This document shows positions 5,458 through 7,700 of a DNA stretch of 7,700 bases, one piece after another. Source of the stretch: Spirochaetota bacterium. Lineage in GTDB: Bacteria > Spirochaetota > UBA12135 > COTS27. The notes under the pieces are model-generated. The model was not told the origin of the DNA, did no database searches, and saw only the letters and a program-made list of their open reading frames with translations. The stretch's first letter is position 1. Each line of letters begins with the position of its first letter. Location: NCBI GenBank assembly GCA_030621685.1, contig JAUXHF010000092.1, forward strand, positions 1-7,700. The letters run 5' to 3'. The translations under genes were made by a program, and so were the position numbers.

Positions 5458-6512
5458 ATGGAAAAAATTGTACTGATAACAGGACCCACAGCTTCTGGAA
5501 AAACAGCCTTGGCTCATGCTTTAGCTAAGGATGCTAGCACTTGCCTGATAAATGCCGATTCAAAACAATTTTATAAAAATATTGATATTGCCACAGCCAA
5601 GCCCAGCCTAGCAGAACAAAAACAATTTTCTTACAGTTTTCTCAGTTTTTTAGAGCTACACGAAAAATTTTCTGCCTATAGTTTTTTACAGAAACTCATG
5701 GCCTTTATTCAATCTCAGAAAAAAAAAACGTTTCCAACTTTCAGCGTTATTTTGTAATAGGCGGTCCATCGCTATATTCTCGCTGTATTGAACAAGGACT
5801 TCCACAGCAGCAGCCAGCAAAGAATATTTTAGAAACTGCCCAGGTTAAAAAAGATCTAGAAAGCAGCCTTGCTAGCCATGGTCTTAAGCCACTTTTAGCA
5901 GAGCTAAAGCAAAAAGATCCAAAGTATTATGAACATGTTGATACGAAAAATTCCCGGCGCATTCTTCGTGCTTTAGAGCTTATGCGGACAACTACGATGC
6001 TCTATTCTACTTTTCGTGGCCTGCAAAAAGCTCCAGGGTTTAATCTGCTTAAAATTGCCTTGTTGCCCAGCAAGCCCGCACTGCATAAGGCCATAGAACA
6101 ACGCTGCCAGCAAATGTTTCACGGAAATGCTATCGTTGAAGAAGTCCGTAAGATTATGAAGCAAAAACAAACAAAATTAGCAACAGAAAAGCTTCATGCC
6201 ATTATTGGCATACCGCAAATTTTAGCCTATCTTTCTGGTTCTATCAATTTAGAAAAAGCACTTATGCAAAGCATTTCAAAAACAAAGGCTTTAGCTAAAC
6301 GACAAGTTACTTTCTTGAAACAAGAAAAAAAAATGCATATTTTTCGACAGCAAGCAGATTCTTTTTCTGCTGAAAAAAAACAGCACGATTGGAAACTTCA
6401 AGAAGACTTTCTTACTGTAAATAATAGCTCTTATAACATAGCTAGCTTTTCAGAGTTACAGAAAAAAACAGCCTTGCTCATTCAAAGGTTTTATGAAAAT
6501 ATTCAGGCATAA
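5458..6512 (+). CDS. miaA: tRNA dimethylallyltransferase MiaA, interrupted by a -1 frameshift at an A10 tract
   Basis: MiaA transfers a dimethylallyl group to N6 of A37 in tRNAs that read UNN codons. The first frame (to TAA 5755-5757) holds the P-loop GPTASGKT (residues 9-16), INADSKQFYKNIDIATAKP (31-49), and the SYSF...EKFSAYSF segment. The second frame (in register from 5727) continues without a gap: RYFVIGGPSLYS (97-108), RRILRALE (167-174), and AKRQVTF (280-286). A -1 shift at AAAAAAAAAA (5719-5728) joins them into about 351 residues, somewhat longer than the common 300-320. Several normally constant spots are altered: VGGTGLY is IGGPSLY, and AIGYKE is AIIGIPQI. I chose ATG 5458 because MEKIVLITGP fits the family; a TTG at 5437 would add seven residues; neither has a clear ribosome site. 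The gene is rescued by slippage, newly broken, or carries a sequencing indel. Confidence 0.9.
5719..5728 (+). repeat. A10 slippery tract at the miaA frameshift
   Basis: Ten consecutive A residues cover codons AAA AAA AAA and the first base of ACG. A slip of one base back puts AAC at 5727 as the next codon and enters the downstream miaA frame. Eleven or eight A residues in the transcript would do the same. No strong downstream hairpin or upstream Shine-Dalgarno-like stimulator is visible, which favours transcriptional slippage or an indel over programmed ribosomal frameshifting. Confidence 0.85.
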
Positions 6513-7695
6513 ACAACGTTTTTTGAATTCTCTTAGGCCAGCCCCAGTCATTTTGCTGGCTCTGCTGGCTCTCTTGCTAAGTCTGCTGGCAGGCAAAGGT
6601 CAGCAAAAACTCTATGCACAGGGAAACGACTCTTTAGAATATATTTACGCAGAACAATATACACGAGAATTCCTCTCAGAATATGTTTTTGCTATCGACG
6701 ATTTTATAAACTCTTACGTAAATTCTATTTCATCTTTAGCACCCGGGCTATCTTCAGATGGCTCGCTTAGTATAGGCTGGTTTATTCCAAATTTCAACGT
6801 CAGCTTCATTGGTGGCACAAAATTTATTTTTCCAGTCTCCTCCACAACAGAGGTTACACGATTCTTAAAGAAAACCATTCGCAACAACGAGCTCCTAGCG
6901 CCTCCAGAAACTATTTCCTATGTTTATTCAGGCAAGCAAGCTGGCAATAATGTTATCTTAAATTTGCCCACTTTTGTAGCTTTTATTGGCATAAGGTTTA
7001 ACTTTGATATTAAACGCTACAACCTCGATCGCCTCGTGTTTTCCTTTGTTTATGGCCTTCCCATATCTACATTTAGTATTTTGAAAACTTTAAGCCAGAT
7101 AATAGACTACTCAGCAAAAAGCTTTATTACCACTACAAAAATTTATTCTCTATCGATAAGCTATAATTTTTTTAATGCCGATCATATCCGATTTTATGCT
7201 AGTGGCGGTTTAACCTTTATTAACACTCTCGTAGCGTTAGAGGAAGCTGTAAGCAGTTCTACCTATACCATAGAAAGTGTAGACGCAGCAAATATTTTAC
7301 CCGGATCTTACGAACTAGACTACACTATTTCTAGTGAATACGAAAGTAGTACATACTTAGGTGCTTTTTCATTTAAAGCAGAATTTCCACTTAAATGGCT
7401 GAAGCCTTACTTAGAGTTACGTGCCAATATACTCTTCAACTCCTCGCAGCAAAGTACGCATAACGTGACCTATTCTCTTTTGGGAGCTACAGGGTCTGGC
7501 CCAGTCCTCCGATTACAAGACCAAACCTTTCAAGAGCAGCTACCATCTAAAGGCCTTGACCCAGTAGTGCCCTCTTTAATTACCGGAATAAATTTTCTCT
7601 ATGGCTTCAACTTTTCTTTCGAGGTAAGCTTTTTTAGAGGCAAGCAATTCACCGATGCCTTCAGCTTGAATATTTTCTTTAATTTTGATATCTAG
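6493..7695 (+). CDS. Putative outer-membrane beta-barrel protein
   Basis: A 400-residue secreted protein of unknown specific function. The N-terminus is a long signal peptide: a basic region to Arg15, a Leu-rich core (19-33), and a likely signal peptidase I site after LYA (40-42). There is no lipobox Cys, so it is not a lipoprotein. The mature part has alternating hydrophobic and polar strands rich in Tyr, Phe, Ser and Gly (for example IYSLSISYNFF, HIRFYASGGLTF, YLGAFSFKAEFPL, LKPYLELRANILF) and ends with aromatic-rich strands closing in FFNFDI, as outer-membrane barrels do. This resembles spirochetal OMPs in style, but I cannot name the family. ATG 6493 has AAAGG four bases upstream and overlaps the end of miaA by 20 bp, suggesting co-transcription; TTG 6523 would give a more typical signal peptide length. 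Confidence 0.75.
   Translation: MKIFRHKQRFLNSLRPAPVILLALLALLLSLLAGKGQQKLYAQGNDSLEYIYAEQYTREFLSEYVFAIDDFINSYVNSISSLAPGLSSDGSLSIGWFIPNFNVSFIGGTKFIFPVSSTTEVTRFLKKTIRNNELLAPPETISYVYSGKQAGNNVILNLPTFVAFIGIRFNFDIKRYNLDRLVFSFVYGLPISTFSILKTLSQIIDYSAKSFITTTKIYSLSISYNFFNADHIRFYASGGLTFINTLVALEEAVSSSTYTIESVDAANILPGSYELDYTISSEYESSTYLGAFSFKAEFPLKWLKPYLELRANILFNSSQQSTHNVTYSLLGATGSGPVLRLQDQTFQEQLPSKGLDPVVPSLITGINFLYGFNFSFEVSFFRGKQFTDAFSLNIFFNFDI
6555..6572 (+). repeat. 9-bp tandem duplication in the signal peptide
   Basis: GCTGGCTCT is repeated back to back and encodes the LeuAlaLeu-LeuAlaLeu part of the hydrophobic core. It keeps the frame and lengthens the core by three residues. Confidence 0.75.
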
Positions 7696-7700
7696 CCAAC

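Overview
The window looks like chromosomal DNA of a host-associated or otherwise specialised spirochete. Three things point there. The order murC ... rpoZ, miaA matches what I recall of the Borrelia chromosome. The omega subunit has a spirochete-style N-terminus. The last gene encodes a Treponema-like outer-membrane beta-barrel with a signal peptide. The DNA is AT-rich, with many long A tracts. The organism assignment is an inference; the gene identities are mostly firm.

Layout. Positions 1-3985 are a piece of the division and cell wall (dcw) cluster: the 3' part of murD, then one long ORF that joins ftsW (lipid II polymerase) directly to murC (UDP-MurNAc:L-Ala ligase). In the usual order murD-ftsW-murG-murC, murG lies between these two; here it is absent, and the last transmembrane helix of FtsW is lost with it. 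The junction carries a 16-bp direct repeat with a 23-bp period. Positions 3982-4394 hold two competing small membrane-protein candidates on opposite strands that overlap at their 3' ends. Positions 4395-4792 are a gene-free, repeat-rich divergent spacer with hairpins and weak promoter candidates. Positions 4793-7695 look like a second operon: rpoZ (RNA polymerase omega, with a repeat-grown acidic/Ala tail), miaA (tRNA A37 dimethylallyltransferase, split by a -1 frameshift at an A10 tract), and an outer-membrane beta-barrel gene that overlaps the miaA end by 20 bp.

How the genes fit together. MurD and MurC are cytoplasmic ligases building UDP-MurNAc-pentapeptide, and FtsW polymerises lipid II in the membrane. 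A fused FtsW-MurC would tether an early precursor step to the last polymerisation step, but the loss of the FtsW C-terminal helix makes a simple functional fusion doubtful. RpoZ and MiaA serve transcription and translation.

Cross-cutting observation. Short tandem duplications (9, 21, 23, 27, 28 and 54 bp periods), A9-A10 tracts, one clear and one possible frameshift, and a deletion-like junction all occur in 7.7 kb. This suggests a slippage-prone, possibly reducing genome. Indel errors in the assembly are the main alternative for the single-base events.
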